Source of the DNA: Chryseobacterium daecheongense
GTDB taxonomy: Bacteria > Bacteroidota > Bacteroidia > Flavobacteriales > Weeksellaceae
Direction of reading: 5' to 3'
Length of the DNA stretch: 64,000 nucleotides
Assembly (NCBI RefSeq): GCF_003729955.1
Contig: NZ_RJTX01000003.1
Span: 105,297 to 169,296 of the forward strand
Shown: positions 63,361 to 64,000 of the stretch, in pieces
Position numbering within the stretch: the stretch's first letter is position 1
Layout: each line of letters starts with the position of its first letter
Translations under genes and position numbers: made by a program
The notes under the pieces: model-generated
Told to the model about the DNA's origin: nothing
Databases searched by the model: none
What the model saw: the letters and a program-made list of their open reading frames with translations, nothing else

Positions 63361-63944
63361 GAATTAAAATGAAACTTAATAGCCATTCCCACTTAAAAAA
63401 TATTTTCATAGCGAAATGTCTATGCATTACATCCTTGATCATTGCTGATAATCATTTAACCGGACAAACAATAACAGTTGGAGGAAGTAATTGGATAGTA
63501 AGTGTACCTTCTATTACTGAAGCAGGAAGTAATTATGCAGGAACTTATGAAAGTACTAGTAATATAATTACCTTATCCGGTTCATTACCCGGATCCTTTC
63601 TAAATCTTCTTTCAGGGGGAGCAGCCAGGGTTAGTATGCATTACGATGTTATTTCTTGGAATAATTCTCTTCATCTTTATGCCAAAAGAAGTGGTGGAAC
63701 TACAAATATCAGTGGAATTTGCCTCGGCTGTACTGCAACAATCAATGGTGGAACTACTTACATAGAAATACCACAGGCTGTAGATACAACATTCTTTACG
63801 ATAAACTTTACCGGAGTTTTAGGGCTTGGTAACAGTGTGTCTTATTCTGGCATTAATGTACAGTTACAGATAAGTGGTGTTTCTGTGACCATTCCTGCTA
63901 CAACATACAATGCACAAATAGTTTTTACAATAGGTCCTAATTAG
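63357..63944 (+). CDS. Third secreted beta-rich protein, candidate tip or minor subunit
   Basis: This 195-residue protein overlaps the previous gene by 4 bases (ATGA). The N-terminus is a signal sequence with an unusual start: ATG at 63357 followed by ATG at 63369 and a cleavage region around TGQT (about residues 35-38). The mature part is rich in Gly, Ser, Thr and Ile, contains a CLGC pair (near 121-124) and ends in a strand (NAQIVFTIGPN). It is only weakly like the two pilin-like proteins. Position suggests a minor or tip subunit. The operon may continue beyond the window. Confidence 0.55.
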   Translation: MRIKMKLNSHSHLKNIFIAKCLCITSLIIADNHLTGQTITVGGSNWIVSVPSITEAGSNYAGTYESTSNIITLSGSLPGSFLNLLSGGAARVSMHYDVISWNNSLHLYAKRSGGTTNISGICLGCTATINGGTTYIEIPQAVDTTFFTINFTGVLGLGNSVSYSGINVQLQISGVSVTIPATTYNAQIVFTIGPN

Positions 63945-64000
63945 TCTCTTAATTCAATCCGGGAAGAAAGTCAAAAGATATTTAATTCGATTTCATACTT

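Overview
The window looks like chromosomal DNA of a Bacteroidota, class Flavobacteriia, most likely Chryseobacterium or a close relative. DNA is AT-rich. Many genes are preceded by the Bacteroidota -7 box TAnnTTTG. Several secreted proteins end in type IX secretion (T9SS) sorting domains of type A or type B. The gene set (a fused acyl-CoA mutase, a type B L31, a Bacteroidetes-type GlmU-like protein, DUF4252/GIN proteins, DUF3667) fits this group. No tRNA, rRNA, insertion sequence, prophage or CRISPR array was found.

Layout. 1-6022: the end of a surface-polysaccharide locus, with five co-directional glycosyltransferase-type genes and a convergent membrane mannosyltransferase-like gene. 6181-10423: housekeeping genes gltX, accA and tsf, with a DUF6759-like secreted protein on the other strand. 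10661-23399: four large tandem T9SS type B proteins with an IgGFc-binding-like N-terminal region, arranged as A-B-B'-A'. 23534-27688: an accessory stretch with a carboxypeptidase-regulatory-like protein, three more DUF6759-like proteins, trmB, and a 59-residue double-glycine, cysteine-rich peptide. 27755-29567: rplM-rpsI-rpsB on the minus strand, separated from tsf. 29834-37457: DUF3667 protein, fused B12-dependent mutase IcmF, a DUF71 ATP pyrophosphatase, a beta-lactamase-fold lipoprotein and a 2H phosphoesterase. 37493-45427: a M64 protease, ruvC, DUF4407, a secreted tail-collar protein, a KTSC protein and a M43 protease. 45589-51028: guaB and an ECF sigma / membrane regulator / GIN-DUF4252 operon. 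51043-58344: GlmU-like, rpmE2, a beta-helix lipoprotein, MazG-like, aroA, an SDR and an Omp85-like protein.

The best candidate for an undescribed system is 58605-63944. It holds a pilin-like secreted protein, a terminator-like hairpin, then four translationally coupled genes. These encode a PapD-like two-domain periplasmic protein, a 912-residue outer-membrane barrel with N- and C-terminal beta-sandwich domains, a second pilin-like protein clearly related to the first, and a third small secreted subunit. Order and architecture mimic a chaperone-usher fimbrial operon, most like the CS1/CFA-I type, in a phylum where that pathway is not the usual one. This is inferred from reading the sequences; no search or structure prediction was run.

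Starts were moved downstream from the longest reading frame where a -7 box, signal peptide or family N-terminus required it (e.g. 23534, 31491, 35775, 39445, 40778, 52647, 55920, 58605).
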